Shown piece by piece: positions 7,498 to 16,874 of a DNA stretch of 64,000 bases. Below the pieces are notes generated by a model that was not told the DNA's origin, searched no databases, and was given only the letters and a program-made list of their open reading frames with translations. Both the position numbers and the translations under genes were made by a program. The DNA is taken from the NCBI RefSeq assembly GCF_030372275.1, contig NZ_JAUDDJ010000006.1; one strand, written 5' to 3'. The DNA is from Lawsonibacter sp900766145. Lineage in GTDB: Bacteria; Bacillota; Clostridia; Oscillospirales; Oscillospiraceae. The first letter of the stretch is position 1. Each line of letters opens with the position of its first letter.

Positions 7498-9294
7498 ATG
7501 GTACAGCTGGTACTGACAATTCTCATCTATTTGATCATTGTCATTCCGGTGGGGCGGTATCTCTATCATATCGCCGCGAGAAAGCATACCTTCGCCGACC
7601 CGGTATTTGACCGGGTGGACGGAGCCATTTATAAAATCAGCGGGGTAGACCCTGACAAGGAGATGAACTGGAAGCGGTACGTGCTGGCCCTCATTGGGAC
7701 CAACGGGGTCATGATTGGCGTTGGCTATTTGATCCTGCGCATCCAGAGCCTTTCCTTCTTCAACCCCAACGGCATCGGAGGCATGGAGCCCACCCTGTCC
7801 TTTAACACCATCATCAGCTTTATGACCAACACCAACCTACAGCACTACTCCGGCGAGAGCGGTCTGAGCTACCTCTCCCAGATGCTGGTCATTATCTTTA
7901 TGATGTTCGTCTCCGCAGCCAGCGGCTATGCCGCCTGCGTGGCCTTTATCCGCGGGCTGGCCGGACGGACCAGAGACAATGTGGGCAACTTCTTTGTGGA
8001 CCTGGTGCGCATCACCACCCGCGTGCTGCTCCCCTTCTCCCTGGTGGGCGGTCTGCTGCTGGTGTGGCAGGGAGTGCCCCAGAATTTTGATGGAAATGTG
8101 GTGGTCAAGACCCTGGAGGGTACGTATCAGGTCATTGCCATGGGCCCCATTGCCGCCCTGGAGATTATCAAGCACTTGGGCACCAACGGTGGCGGTTTCC
8201 TGGGCGCAAACTCCAGCACCCCCTTGGAGAACCCTACGATCCTCTCCAACCTCATCGAGCTCTACTCCATGATGCTCCTGCCCGGCGCCTGCGTCATTAC
8301 CTTCGGCAAGATGGTGGGGGAGAGCCGGAAGGAGCACCTGGCCAAGCTGGCCCCCGACCATGTACTGCCTGAGCGTCGGGAGGGCATCACCGCCAGGATT
8401 TATGGCCGGGAGGGCCGCAGCATTTTCCTGGCCATGGGCATCCTGTTCCTGGTTGGTTTGAGCTTGTGCTACTGGGCGGAAAGTCAGGGCAACCCCCTGC
8501 TGGCCCGGATCGGTCTGGATCAGTCCATGGGCAGCATGGAGGGCAAGGAGGTCCGGTTTGGCGTTGCCCAGTCGGCCCTGTTCACCACCGTTACCACCTC
8601 CTTTACCACCGGTACCGTCAACAACATGCACGATACCCTGACCCCCCTGGGCGGCATGGTGCCCCTGCTGCACATGATGCTCAATGTGGTCTTTGGCGGC
8701 AAGGGCGTGGGCCTGATGAACATGATCCTATACGCCATCCTGGCGGTGTTTATCTGCGGCCTGATGGTGGGCCGTACCCCCGAGTACCTGGGCAAGAAGA
8801 TTGAGGGCCGGGAGATGAAGCTCACCGCCCTGTGCATTATCATTCACCCCTTCCTGACTCTGGTGTTTTCTGCTTTGGCAGTAGCAACCCAGGCGGGCCA
8901 GGCAGGCATCACCAATCCCGGCTTCCATGGGCTGAGCCAGGTGCTCTATGAGTACGCCTCTTCCGCTGCCAACAACGGCTCCGGGTTTGAGGGCCTGGCG
9001 GACAATACTTACTTCTGGAATATCACCACCGGCCTGGCCATGTTCTTCGGCCGTTATCTGTCCATTGTGATCCAGCTGGCTATTGTTGGCTCCCTGATGA
9101 AGAAGAACTATGTCAACGAGTCTGCCGGTACTCTTCAGACCAACACCGCTTCCTTTGCGGTCATCCTGGTCTTTGTGGTTTATATCTTTGCCGCGCTGAC
9201 CTTCTTCCCAGCGCTGGCTCTGGGCCCCATTGCCGAGCATCTGACCATCTGGGGCTATAGCTATATTTTGGACTGTTTCCATATCCTTTTTTGA
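7498..9294 (+). CDS. kdpA: KdpA, potassium-binding subunit of the Kdp ATPase, with an altered C-terminus
   Basis: The product has 598 residues and the full KdpA channel architecture, with filter loops such as GTNGGGFLGANSSTP, TTSFTTGTVNNMHDT and ANNGSGFEGL. Its start follows TTAGGAGGAA. KdpA normally ends shortly after FFPALALGPIAEHL; here about 13 extra residues (ending DCFHILF) follow before a stop. No kdpB or kdpC comes next: after 65 bp a gene on the other strand begins. Without KdpB there is no ATPase, so this locus alone cannot make a working pump. The junction near 9255 looks like a deletion or replacement end point. A hairpin with one mismatch (9330-9353) lies in the gap. Confidence 0.9.
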   Translation: MVQLVLTILIYLIIVIPVGRYLYHIAARKHTFADPVFDRVDGAIYKISGVDPDKEMNWKRYVLALIGTNGVMIGVGYLILRIQSLSFFNPNGIGGMEPTLSFNTIISFMTNTNLQHYSGESGLSYLSQMLVIIFMMFVSAASGYAACVAFIRGLAGRTRDNVGNFFVDLVRITTRVLLPFSLVGGLLLVWQGVPQNFDGNVVVKTLEGTYQVIAMGPIAALEIIKHLGTNGGGFLGANSSTPLENPTILSNLIELYSMMLLPGACVITFGKMVGESRKEHLAKLAPDHVLPERREGITARIYGREGRSIFLAMGILFLVGLSLCYWAESQGNPLLARIGLDQSMGSMEGKEVRFGVAQSALFTTVTTSFTTGTVNNMHDTLTPLGGMVPLLHMMLNVVFGGKGVGLMNMILYAILAVFICGLMVGRTPEYLGKKIEGREMKLTALCIIIHPFLTLVFSALAVATQAGQAGITNPGFHGLSQVLYEYASSAANNGSGFEGLADNTYFWNITTGLAMFFGRYLSIVIQLAIVGSLMKKNYVNESAGTLQTNTASFAVILVFVVYIFAALTFFPALALGPIAEHLTIWGYSYILDCFHILF

Positions 9295-9359
9295 AACCAT
9301 AGTACACGCGCGACAAAGATACCTATATGTACTACCGCCCGCAGGCGGCAGTAAGAGAG

Positions 9360-10733
9360 CTAAAGAGTAATGGTAGACTCGCAGCAGCGGTAGTCGGTAT
9401 CAATGTTGTTGGCTAAGAAGCGGGCCTTAAATTTCCGGGGGCTGCACATGGCTGTGCCGGATACATTCAGGTCCTCCGGCACCACAAATTTGATGCACTT
9501 GACCAGCACGTCCCGGCACACCGGGGCGCTGTGAGCCGGAATGGTGAAAGCCTTCATGCCTCTCTGGTGCTCCATGCCGTCCTGGTCCACCTCGGTAAGA
9601 ATTGCCGCCAAGGCCACCCGTTTTCCGGGGCAGACATTTTGGATGGTCACGTCCATTTGGATGATACGGCCCTGAGAACCCAGATAGACATCCCCCAGGT
9701 CCACCAGCACAGAATCCTGACAGCCCTCCACGGTCAGATCCACCGGCTCCGGACAGGGCTCGGGATGCACCACAATATCGCACTCCACCGACACGGTGGG
9801 CTTGGGGAAGGAGACCACGTTTCCCTCTTGGTCCGAATATGTGATGGACTCATTGACCAATTTGGTTCCGGGCTGCTGGCCCACATGACGGATAAAGAAG
9901 TCCAGCGTAGCGCTTTCGCTGGCGGTTACCCCCAACTGGGCGATGTTCCACCGCAGGGAGTGGGCGTCCAGCATGGTGGCAGAGCCCTTGGTGGGGGAGG
10001 AGATGCTGGTAATCACAAAGTCCGGGTTGACCACTTCATCAATGACAATATCGGTTGCGCCCGGTTTGGAGATGTTGGCGGCCAGCTCCGCAAAGAGCTC
10101 TTCCAGGTCGGCAGCGTCCGGCGTTACCGCCACGTGGGAGGCGTCCGGGTCGGTGGCCCAGTCGTTCAATGCGCTGATATCCAGGCCGTCGGAGCCGATG
10201 AGGCCGATGCAGTAAATGATGATCCCCTGGGCCCTGGCAGCAGCCGCCACGGGGGCGGGAGGGGCGCCGATGGTGGTGTTGCCGTCGGTAAACAGCACCA
10301 TGACCTTGGCGTTGGGGGAGGCCGGGTCAAACAGCTGGGTCGCCTTGGCAAAGGCGTCGGCATGGTTGGTACTGCCGCCGGCGGACAGGCCGTCCACGGC
10401 GGCCTTCAGAGCGTCCACAGAGGTGATCAGCTGGGTATTGGCCACAGCGGTACTGGAAAAGCTGACTACGCCCATTCGGCTGCCTGAGCCGATCTGACCG
10501 TCCTTGGTGCTGTCGGTGGCCTCGTCAATGAGGTCGATAAAGGTATTGGCCCCCAGCTTCAAGTTTGCCAGCGGGCTCCCGGTCATGCTGCCGGAGCGGT
10601 CCAGGACCAGCACGATATCGGTGGGGTTGGAAACAATGTCCGGCGCGGCTGTCAGCGCCAGAGTGACACGCAGAGCACCGTCGCAGAGCATGCGGTCGGT
10701 GTTAATGACTTTATTGGAATTTGTAACACCCAT
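9360..10733 (-). CDS. von Willebrand factor A domain protein with Cys-rich C-terminal region
   Basis: The product has 457 residues. A vWA domain spans residues about 36-220 with the MIDAS motif DRSGS (about 46-50), a conserved Thr region (GGSTNHADA) and FTDGNTT. A beta-rich segment follows, then a region from about 325 with at least nine Cys. There is no signal peptide or membrane anchor. The strong site AGAAGGAGGT precedes the ATG. It is divergent from the Cys-rich gene at 10884 across 150 bp. Absence of a secretion signal plus Cys richness is what one sees in proteins assembled on spores from the mother cell, so a spore-surface role is possible, but this is inference and the family is not recognised. 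Confidence 0.8.
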   Translation of the reverse strand: MGVTNSNKVINTDRMLCDGALRVTLALTAAPDIVSNPTDIVLVLDRSGSMTGSPLANLKLGANTFIDLIDEATDSTKDGQIGSGSRMGVVSFSSTAVANTQLITSVDALKAAVDGLSAGGSTNHADAFAKATQLFDPASPNAKVMVLFTDGNTTIGAPPAPVAAAARAQGIIIYCIGLIGSDGLDISALNDWATDPDASHVAVTPDAADLEELFAELAANISKPGATDIVIDEVVNPDFVITSISSPTKGSATMLDAHSLRWNIAQLGVTASESATLDFFIRHVGQQPGTKLVNESITYSDQEGNVVSFPKPTVSVECDIVVHPEPCPEPVDLTVEGCQDSVLVDLGDVYLGSQGRIIQMDVTIQNVCPGKRVALAAILTEVDQDGMEHQRGMKAFTIPAHSAPVCRDVLVKCIKFVVPEDLNVSGTAMCSPRKFKARFLANNIDTDYRCCESTITL

Positions 10734-10883
10734 GTGTGTTACCTCCTTCTGGGAAAATATCCCACTTCATACTATGCACGCCCAAAGAGATTGCCCCTAT
10801 CCTGTTGGGCTGCCGAGAGCGGGGAACTGTTTTCCGCCTGGGCATAGGATGAGAATGGCGATTGCCAGAAAGGAGTTTTTCGT

Positions 10884-11243
10884 ATGGCTTTAAATCCCGA
10901 ACTGCTCAATGAAACTCAGACTTGTCCCGCTGTGGGCTATCAGTCTGCCTCTATTTGTGTTCCTGTCACTGTGACTCCCTTTGCCCAGACCGGCATGACC
11001 ACCACCAAGTGCTGCGGCAATCCTGTGGTTACCCCCGGCCGGGAGGCGTGCGGCGGTGTGAAGAATGGCTCCTGCTTCTTCACCATTACCCAGGACATCT
11101 GCGTGGCGGTCCCTGTGGAGTTTGGCGCGGTTGCCACCGTGGGCGAGAGCTATGTCAACTGCAACGGGGCCTCAGATCAGGATATCTGCACCGACTGCGG
11201 CAAGGTTCCCGCTCTGCCCGAGCTGGAAAAGCCGGAGGTATAA
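10884..11243 (+). CDS. Small Cys-rich protein of unknown function
   Basis: The product has 119 residues with about ten Cys, in patterns such as CCGNPVVTPGREACGG, SCFFTITQDICVAVP and CNGASDQDICTDCGK. AGAAAGGAG is well placed before the ATG. There is no signal peptide. It is transcribed divergently from the vWA protein, also Cys-rich and leaderless, and the pair may be disulfide cross-linked structural proteins. The spacer contains CATACTATG, which reads as a possible mother-cell sigma -10 on both strands, but no convincing -35 was found. No known family recognised. Confidence 0.7.
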   Translation: MALNPELLNETQTCPAVGYQSASICVPVTVTPFAQTGMTTTKCCGNPVVTPGREACGGVKNGSCFFTITQDICVAVPVEFGAVATVGESYVNCNGASDQDICTDCGKVPALPELEKPEV

Positions 11244-11284
11244 TCTGCTTCCCGCCCTATGGGGGAGGCTTTGGATAAAAAGAA

Positions 11285-11347
11285 AACCACCCGCAAAGGC
11301 GGGTGGTTCCACCGGGCGGAGGATGGTCATCCTCCGCCCGTTTTTTT
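11285..11347 (+). terminator. Two hairpins in series with a T7 tract
   Basis: AACCACCCGC/GCGGGTGGTT (11285-11308), then CGGGCGGAGGATG/CATCCTCCGCCCG (11313-11340) followed by seven T. The second is a strong terminator for the Cys-rich gene. Confidence 0.9.
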
Positions 11348-11424
11348 GTTTCCGGCAGAAAGAATCAAGCTGAAAAATTTTCTCTGCGTTGCGCCAGCGC
11401 CGTTCGGCGGCGTTGCAAAGTATG

Positions 11425-11781
11425 CTATGCCAGCTCGTTCAGCGCTGCAAGAATGCGGGAATACTGGGCCTCCAGCTCGGGCATCCGGGCCTGGGCCGCC
11501 GACAGATTTTGGCTTCGCAGGTCCTCCACCAGAAGGCTCACCTGATAAAACAGCTGCGTCATGGCCAGATTGCCGGTCACACCCTTGAGGGTGTGGGCCG
11601 CCTCAAAGGCCTGGGTGACATTCCCGCTGTCCATGGCCTGCTTGAGCAGGGAAAAGTTCTGGTCCTGGGGAAAGCGGAGCAGAAATTTGAGCATCAGTGC
11701 CTCGTTGTCCATAAAGCGGGCCAGGGCGTCGGCCACATCGATGCCTGCTGCCTCCAGCTGTTGTTTTTTTCTCTCGTCCAT
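11425..11781 (-). CDS. HPt (histidine phosphotransfer) protein
   Basis: The product has 118 residues and is almost all helical. EAAHTLKGVTGNL around residue 62 carries the phospho-accepting His and the Lys-Gly that mark HPt domains. It is the last gene of a four-gene operon, two bases after the HD-GYP regulator. It most likely carries phosphate from the receiver of the hybrid kinase at 12865-15444 to the receiver of the HD-GYP protein. Its His is the only obvious HPt site in the cluster, as the hybrid kinase has none fused. Confidence 0.85.
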   Translation of the reverse strand: MDERKKQQLEAAGIDVADALARFMDNEALMLKFLLRFPQDQNFSLLKQAMDSGNVTQAFEAAHTLKGVTGNLAMTQLFYQVSLLVEDLRSQNLSAAQARMPELEAQYSRILAALNELA

Positions 11782-11783
11782 GG

Positions 11784-12863
11784 TCAGTCCACTCCTTCCA
11801 TACGGGGGTAGAATTTACGCAGAACCGGCTCGGCCTGCTGGAAGTACTTCAGCAGCTTGGGATTGAACACGCCGCACTCCCCACCCAGGATCATATCCAT
11901 GGCTTTCTGGGCAGAAAAGGCGTCTTTGTAGCAGCGCTTGCTGACCAGGGCGTCGTATACGTCGGCCAGCGAGACGATCTGAGTCCAGATGGGGGTCTCA
12001 TCTCCCACCAGGTGGTGGGGATATCCGCCGCCGTCCCAGCGCTCGTGGTGGTGAAGGGCGATGTCGTAGGCATAGCGGTAGGCGGCATGATCCCGCATCT
12101 GGGGGATCTGGGAGAGCAGCTGGGCGCCTTTGACCGTGTGGGTCTTCATCAGTTCATATTCTTCCGGCGTCAGGCGGCCCTTTTTGTTAAGCACGGCGTC
12201 GGGAATGGAGATCTTACCCACGTCGTGGGTGACGGCGCCCAGGCCGATCTGGCGGATCTGCTCCTGGGAGAGCCCTTCCCCCAGGGGTGTGTTGCGCAGC
12301 AGATGGCAGGTGATGTCGTGGATGCGGTGTACGTGCTCTCCCGACTCGTCGCTTCGAAATTCGATGGCGGTGGCCAGGGCCTCCACCATGCCGATGCCCA
12401 TCTCGGCCAGCTTTTCTGCCTGGAGAAGCAGCTGGTCCCGCTGCCGCTCCACCTCGGCGCCCAGCCTGCGCCGGGCCCGGAACAGCTCTACCACCGAGTT
12501 GACTCGCCGCTGGACCACATAGGGGATCACCGGCTTGAAGATCACGTCCATGACCCCCAGCTCGTAGGCTTGGCGCATGGTCTCTCCGCCAAGATCGGCG
12601 GTGATCAGAAAAACCGGGATACGCTGGGTCAGTCCCTGCTGATGCAGCCGGCGCAGCACTTCAAGGCCATTGACCCGGGGCATGACCACATCCAGTAAAA
12701 TGGCGCTCAGGGAGCTGGAGTGGGCCTGAATGGCGTCCAGCCCGACCTGTCCGTCCTCCGCCTCCAGGATCGCATACTCCGAGGAAAAGATGTTGGCCAG
12801 AATAGCACGATTGACTTCCTCGTCGTCTACGATGAGAAGGGTATCTTCTTGGGAGAGGCTCAC
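11784..12863 (-). CDS. Response regulator with HD-GYP c-di-GMP phosphodiesterase output
   Basis: The GTG start at 12863 is chosen because AGGAGG lies just upstream and the receiver domain begins at once (SLSQEDTLLIVDDEE). The product has 359 residues. Receiver about 6-125: acidic DDE, phospho-Asp in LLDVVMP, Lys in FKP. A coiled linker follows. HD-GYP about 165-350 with HDVGK and HHHERWDGGGYP, all canonical, so cyclic-di-GMP hydrolysis is expected. It starts one base after the hybrid kinase stop, showing tight coupling. Phosphorylation from the kinase through the neighbouring HPt protein would control hydrolysis. Confidence 0.92.
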   Translation of the reverse strand: MSLSQEDTLLIVDDEEVNRAILANIFSSEYAILEAEDGQVGLDAIQAHSSSLSAILLDVVMPRVNGLEVLRRLHQQGLTQRIPVFLITADLGGETMRQAYELGVMDVIFKPVIPYVVQRRVNSVVELFRARRRLGAEVERQRDQLLLQAEKLAEMGIGMVEALATAIEFRSDESGEHVHRIHDITCHLLRNTPLGEGLSQEQIRQIGLGAVTHDVGKISIPDAVLNKKGRLTPEEYELMKTHTVKGAQLLSQIPQMRDHAAYRYAYDIALHHHERWDGGGYPHHLVGDETPIWTQIVSLADVYDALVSKRCYKDAFSAQKAMDMILGGECGVFNPKLLKYFQQAEPVLRKFYPRMEGVD

Positions 12864-12864
12864 G

Positions 12865-15444
12865 TTATTTTTCCTCCTGTCTGTCGTGGTCCTGGGGCGC
12901 CAGGTGTTGGGTTTCCCACAGGGTGATCCGTGTCTGCATGACCTGTTTGAGCTGCTTACTGTCAATGGGTTTGGATACGTGGTCGTTCATACCGGCCTGG
13001 GTGGTCCGGGCGATGTCCTCGGCAAAGGCGTTGGCGGTCACCGCGATGATGGGGACTCCCTGGGCATCGGCCCGGCCGGAGCTGCGGATGGCGCTGGCTG
13101 CCTGGCAGCCGTCCATTTCCGGCATCTGCATATCCATGAGGATGGCGTCAATGGAGTAAATCGGGGAGGCCAGGAAGATCTGTACTGCTTCCGCGCCGTT
13201 TACTGCGGTGAGGACCTGAGCACCAAATTGCTGAAGAACCTCGGTGACAATCTCCCGGTTGAGCTCATTGTCCTCCGCCACCAGGATGGTTCGCCCAGTC
13301 CAGACGAAGGGAACGTCGGTTTCCTCGGGCGCAGGGACTGCGGCTGCGGTCTGGGGCTGGTACACCGTTTTCAACGGGATGGTCACTGTAAAGCGAGAGC
13401 CTACGCCCAGGGTGCTGTCCACCGAGATCTCACCGCTCATCTGCTGGATCAGACTCTTGACGATGGACATGCCCAGGCCGGTACCCACTGTGGGGTGGGA
13501 GGAGAAGGTGGTCTCCCGGGAGTAGGGGTCAAACAGATGCTCCAGGAAGGCGGAGGACATGCCCACGCCGGTATCTTCCACCACGATCTGATATTTGTTG
13601 TGCTGCTGGAAGGAGAACTGTCGGGCTTCCAGGGTGATCCGTCCACCGGGATCGGTATATTTGACGGCGTTGGACAGCAGGTTGTTGATGATCTGAGTGA
13701 GCTTTTTCTCGTCGCCCATCACAATGGGATCGTGGAGGTCGATGTGGACTTCCAGGTGCTTGCCCTCGTCCTGAGCGCGGTCCTGGAAGAGATCGGCCAC
13801 TTTGTGCAAAAGCTCGCTGAGATCCAGCTGCTTTTGATCCAGATTGTTTTTGCCGGCCTCCATTCTGGACAGTTCCAGAATGTCGTTGATGAGATTGAGA
13901 AGCTGATCGGCGGAAAATTGGATTTTTTTGACGTATTCCCACACCTTTTGGCTGTTTTCCGTTTCGCGGGCTTTCTCCGCCAGATTGCAGCATCCGATGA
14001 TGGCATTGAGGGGGGTGCGCATGTCGTGGGACATGTTGCTGAAAAATTGGGACTTGGCTTTGGTGCTCTTTTGGGCCGCATCCAGAGCATCCTGCAGGAT
14101 AATGGTGTGCTGCAGCTCCCGCCGCTTTTCCTCATCCACATCTCGGAAGCACAGGATGACTTCATCCGGCGCCAATTCCGGGTTATAGAGGGTGCGGATA
14201 TTCACCCAGCGATAGGTATCTCCAAACAGACGCTGATAATCCCCGCCGTAGTCGGCAATACCCTGTTCCATCCGTTGGCAGATGCTCTCCAGAGAGAAGC
14301 TGACCTCAAACAGCCGAAATGTGCTGGGCTTTACAAACGGGCGCACGGTTTCCAGCAGCGTCGCGTAGTCGCCCTTTCTGGGCAGCTGAGCCCTAAGGTC
14401 GTCGGACATTTTGAATCCCTCGTAGCTCCCCTCTCGCACATTCACCCGGTAGATGGAGTAGAAGGAGTCGCCCAGCATATGGGCGGTGTCGTCTGCCTTT
14501 TTCATGCTGCGGCTGCGCAGGGCGTCCTGGAGGGTCATAAAGGACAAAACCAGGAAGAGAACAATGGCCACCCCGGATATGAGGTAAACAACCGTATTCT
14601 GTTCTCCCATCAGAATCTGCTCTGTGGGAATGGTCATGATCACGGTCCAGCCATTATCCATGGTCTGGTAGTAGATTCCCCGGGAGACCCCTTCCGGGTC
14701 CGTGAGAACGGCGTCATAGGACAGCAGGGAGCCGTCGGCAATGCCCGCCATGATGTAGTCGGCATACTTCTGGAGAGAGGCCTCGTCCATGTTCCATTTG
14801 GTTACCGAGTAGAGCAGCGTGCCGTTTTCATCACACAAAAAATAGGAGCAGTTCTCAGGAAGGGTCTGAACGGTGTTGTGCAGGGTGGGGTTTTGAATGT
14901 AAACATACATGGCCAGCACATAGCCGGGACGGGAGAGGGCCTTGGAGATGGTAAAAATCTGCTGCCCGGTGACGGCATCCTCATAGAGATTACCGTGTAC
15001 AATAGCCCCGTTGGCCTGCACAGCCTGCTGGTACCACTGGGTCTGTGCGTATTGATAGGTGGCGTCTCCCTCCCAGGGATTGGGGGCCACGATGGTGGAG
15101 TCGATGACTGCGTAGAAGCCGGCCACGCCTTCGCCGATGATATTCGTGAATTTAGGAAAATATCCCGCCAGCCAGGCCTGGATCTCATCGGTGCTGCTTC
15201 CCTCTTCAATCATATCGTCCAGATACTGGCTGGCTAAGGAGAGGTAGTTTTCCAGTGTGGTGATGTTCATTTCCTCCTCCAGCGCGTAGCTGTGGACCAG
15301 GGCCATGCCCATGCTCTGGGTGTTTTGCAGCAGCTTGGTGCGCACCAAAAAGATGGAAAAAATCAGCAGCACCGCCACAAAGACCAGAATAACGCCGTTT
15401 AAAATCAGGTTATAGAATCTGGAGGGAGTCTTTCCCACCGACAT
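12865..15444 (-). CDS. Hybrid sensor histidine kinase (membrane, HisKA-HATPase-receiver)
   Basis: The product has 859 residues. Membrane helices at about 14-35 and 288-308 bracket a 250-residue extracytoplasmic sensor, Cache-like in size and position. A PAS-like region follows (about 325-455). HisKA has SNMSHDMRTPLNAI (His near 476); HATPase has NNLLSNAVKYT, DTGVGM and GTGLGM; a receiver at about 735-850 has AEDNELNRE, LMDMQMPEMDG and KPID. No HPt domain is fused, in agreement with a separate HPt gene in the operon. The signal sensed cannot be told. It lies 26 bp after the diguanylate cyclase. Confidence 0.92.
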   Translation of the reverse strand: MSVGKTPSRFYNLILNGVILVFVAVLLIFSIFLVRTKLLQNTQSMGMALVHSYALEEEMNITTLENYLSLASQYLDDMIEEGSSTDEIQAWLAGYFPKFTNIIGEGVAGFYAVIDSTIVAPNPWEGDATYQYAQTQWYQQAVQANGAIVHGNLYEDAVTGQQIFTISKALSRPGYVLAMYVYIQNPTLHNTVQTLPENCSYFLCDENGTLLYSVTKWNMDEASLQKYADYIMAGIADGSLLSYDAVLTDPEGVSRGIYYQTMDNGWTVIMTIPTEQILMGEQNTVVYLISGVAIVLFLVLSFMTLQDALRSRSMKKADDTAHMLGDSFYSIYRVNVREGSYEGFKMSDDLRAQLPRKGDYATLLETVRPFVKPSTFRLFEVSFSLESICQRMEQGIADYGGDYQRLFGDTYRWVNIRTLYNPELAPDEVILCFRDVDEEKRRELQHTIILQDALDAAQKSTKAKSQFFSNMSHDMRTPLNAIIGCCNLAEKARETENSQKVWEYVKKIQFSADQLLNLINDILELSRMEAGKNNLDQKQLDLSELLHKVADLFQDRAQDEGKHLEVHIDLHDPIVMGDEKKLTQIINNLLSNAVKYTDPGGRITLEARQFSFQQHNKYQIVVEDTGVGMSSAFLEHLFDPYSRETTFSSHPTVGTGLGMSIVKSLIQQMSGEISVDSTLGVGSRFTVTIPLKTVYQPQTAAAVPAPEETDVPFVWTGRTILVAEDNELNREIVTEVLQQFGAQVLTAVNGAEAVQIFLASPIYSIDAILMDMQMPEMDGCQAASAIRSSGRADAQGVPIIAVTANAFAEDIARTTQAGMNDHVSKPIDSKQLKQVMQTRITLWETQHLAPQDHDRQEEK

Positions 15445-15470
15445 GACAAATCCACTCCTGTTCCTGCCTA

Positions 15471-16667
15471 TTACTCTTTGCTGGGGACAGCGGCTTCTTC
15501 GGCTTCTCCCCGCAGGTAAAAGGCCTTTTTATCTGCGTACATTTTAGCGTCCATATCCTGGAAGAAGGAAAATACATCGGTGTGAACCAGAGTTGCAATT
15601 CCAGCGGAAACGGACAGGGGGGGCAGCGTATGGTTGGAGGCATTGTAGGCCTGCAGCTCACGCTGGATACTGTCTGTGATCTGCTGGAGACTTTCCGACT
15701 GCGCAGAGTGGAGGAGGATCAGAAATTCGTCGCCGCCATACCGGGCCACCACAGCCTGGGTTTGATCGGTGGCGCGCAGCAAAATTTCGCCCATCGCGCG
15801 CAGCACAGCGTCTCCCTTGATATGTCCATAGGTGTCGTTAATGTATTTGAAATTGTTCACATCCAGCAGAATTCCGGTAATGGAATGGTCGGGAGCGACC
15901 TGCCGGCAGAGCCGATCCATATGGTGCACCAGATAGTTCCGGTTATACAGATTGGTCAGGGGGTCCAGGAAGATTTCTTCGCTTTGCAGATTGATATAGA
16001 GCAAGATAAGACCCAGAGCCACCGAAGCCCAAATCAGGGCGATTCCGTAGTTGAGCAGCTGAATCATGCTGCCCACATAGATTGGCACGAGGAAGGACAT
16101 GGCCGGCATAAAGAGATACTGATCCATCTGGCTGCGGCTGCGGAAGGACAAAATCGCGCCGTAGGTCATATAGCCGTATATGACCAGGCAGGGCAGAAGA
16201 AACAGTGGGGTGCGATAGTAGTTGTTGTCTGAAGTGACTCCAAAAAATATATTAAAAAACAGATTGCAAAAAGCAAGCACAGCAATCAAAACAGCGGGAA
16301 TTCCCACAATGGAATACCGCTTGTGCAGCCGATGGCGGTCCCGAAACAGCCGGAAGTCCACATAGCAGACCCAAAGGAAAGCAAGGGTAACTGCAAGGGC
16401 CAGAGACAGGCAGTTTAAGAACATAGCCAGTTCCAGTGCCCCGGCAAAAAGTTTTCCGTCCAAAGCAAAGGAGATAGTTTCCAACATGCACAAAGTCAAA
16501 CACAGCAAGCACATCAAATAGAAGAGCTTGCCGTCAAAAGAAACCATTCTGACTCGTCTGTGTCTGCTGAGCAGAACGGCAAGCATAAGGCAGCTTCCCA
16601 AGCCGTTGGCTACAAGAACTGCCGGCATGTTAATCTGGGAAACGCTGTAATTTATAACGCCAAACAC
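15471..16667 (-). CDS. Membrane-bound diguanylate cyclase (GGDEF)
   Basis: A GTG at 16667 with GGGAAGGGATG upstream is taken as start; an ATG at 16769 in the same frame has no good ribosome site. The product has 398 residues: about seven membrane helices in the first 220, then a GGDEF domain with YGGDEF near 309 and conserved FKYINDTYGH. The active site is intact. RxxD occurs (RATD), but nine rather than five residues before GGDEF, so the usual product-inhibition site may be missing. It is the first gene of the signalling operon and would supply the c-di-GMP that the HD-GYP protein two genes on removes. Confidence 0.88.
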   Translation of the reverse strand: MFGVINYSVSQINMPAVLVANGLGSCLMLAVLLSRHRRVRMVSFDGKLFYLMCLLCLTLCMLETISFALDGKLFAGALELAMFLNCLSLALAVTLAFLWVCYVDFRLFRDRHRLHKRYSIVGIPAVLIAVLAFCNLFFNIFFGVTSDNNYYRTPLFLLPCLVIYGYMTYGAILSFRSRSQMDQYLFMPAMSFLVPIYVGSMIQLLNYGIALIWASVALGLILLYINLQSEEIFLDPLTNLYNRNYLVHHMDRLCRQVAPDHSITGILLDVNNFKYINDTYGHIKGDAVLRAMGEILLRATDQTQAVVARYGGDEFLILLHSAQSESLQQITDSIQRELQAYNASNHTLPPLSVSAGIATLVHTDVFSFFQDMDAKMYADKKAFYLRGEAEEAAVPSKE

Positions 16668-16817
16668 GGGCTCATCCCTTCCCCTTTGTGTGTATTGGTG
16701 AAAAAAACAGTGGCTCAACCAGAAAGACCCACAGAGAAATGAGGGGGCTGTCAGGTATACGGTGCCCATAATAAGATGGGGTTCACCTGTTTCCAGCTCA
16801 GACCTGCCTGAGCGCGG

Positions 16818-16874
16818 TCAGCATAGAAGTTGTCGGGAGCGGAAAAAGTTGCATAAAAACGAATGGAGATACAT
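16818..16874 (-). CDS. Possible 18-residue leader peptide upstream of the diguanylate cyclase
   Basis: ATG at 16874 is preceded by GGGAGG and encodes MYLHSFLCNFFRSRQLLC before TGA. It lies inside a roughly 250-nt untranslated leader. Only the ribosome site supports it; it could be chance. Confidence 0.25.
   Translation of the reverse strand: MYLHSFLCNFFRSRQLLC

Noticed and set aside
9295..9359. Remnant of kdpB or kdpC after kdpA
   Set aside because: Only 65 bp and no frame resembles either protein.
12730..15237. 835-codon plus-strand open frame opposite the hybrid kinase
   Set aside because: The kinase frame has all catalytic motifs; the plus frame is His/Gly/Val-rich noise.
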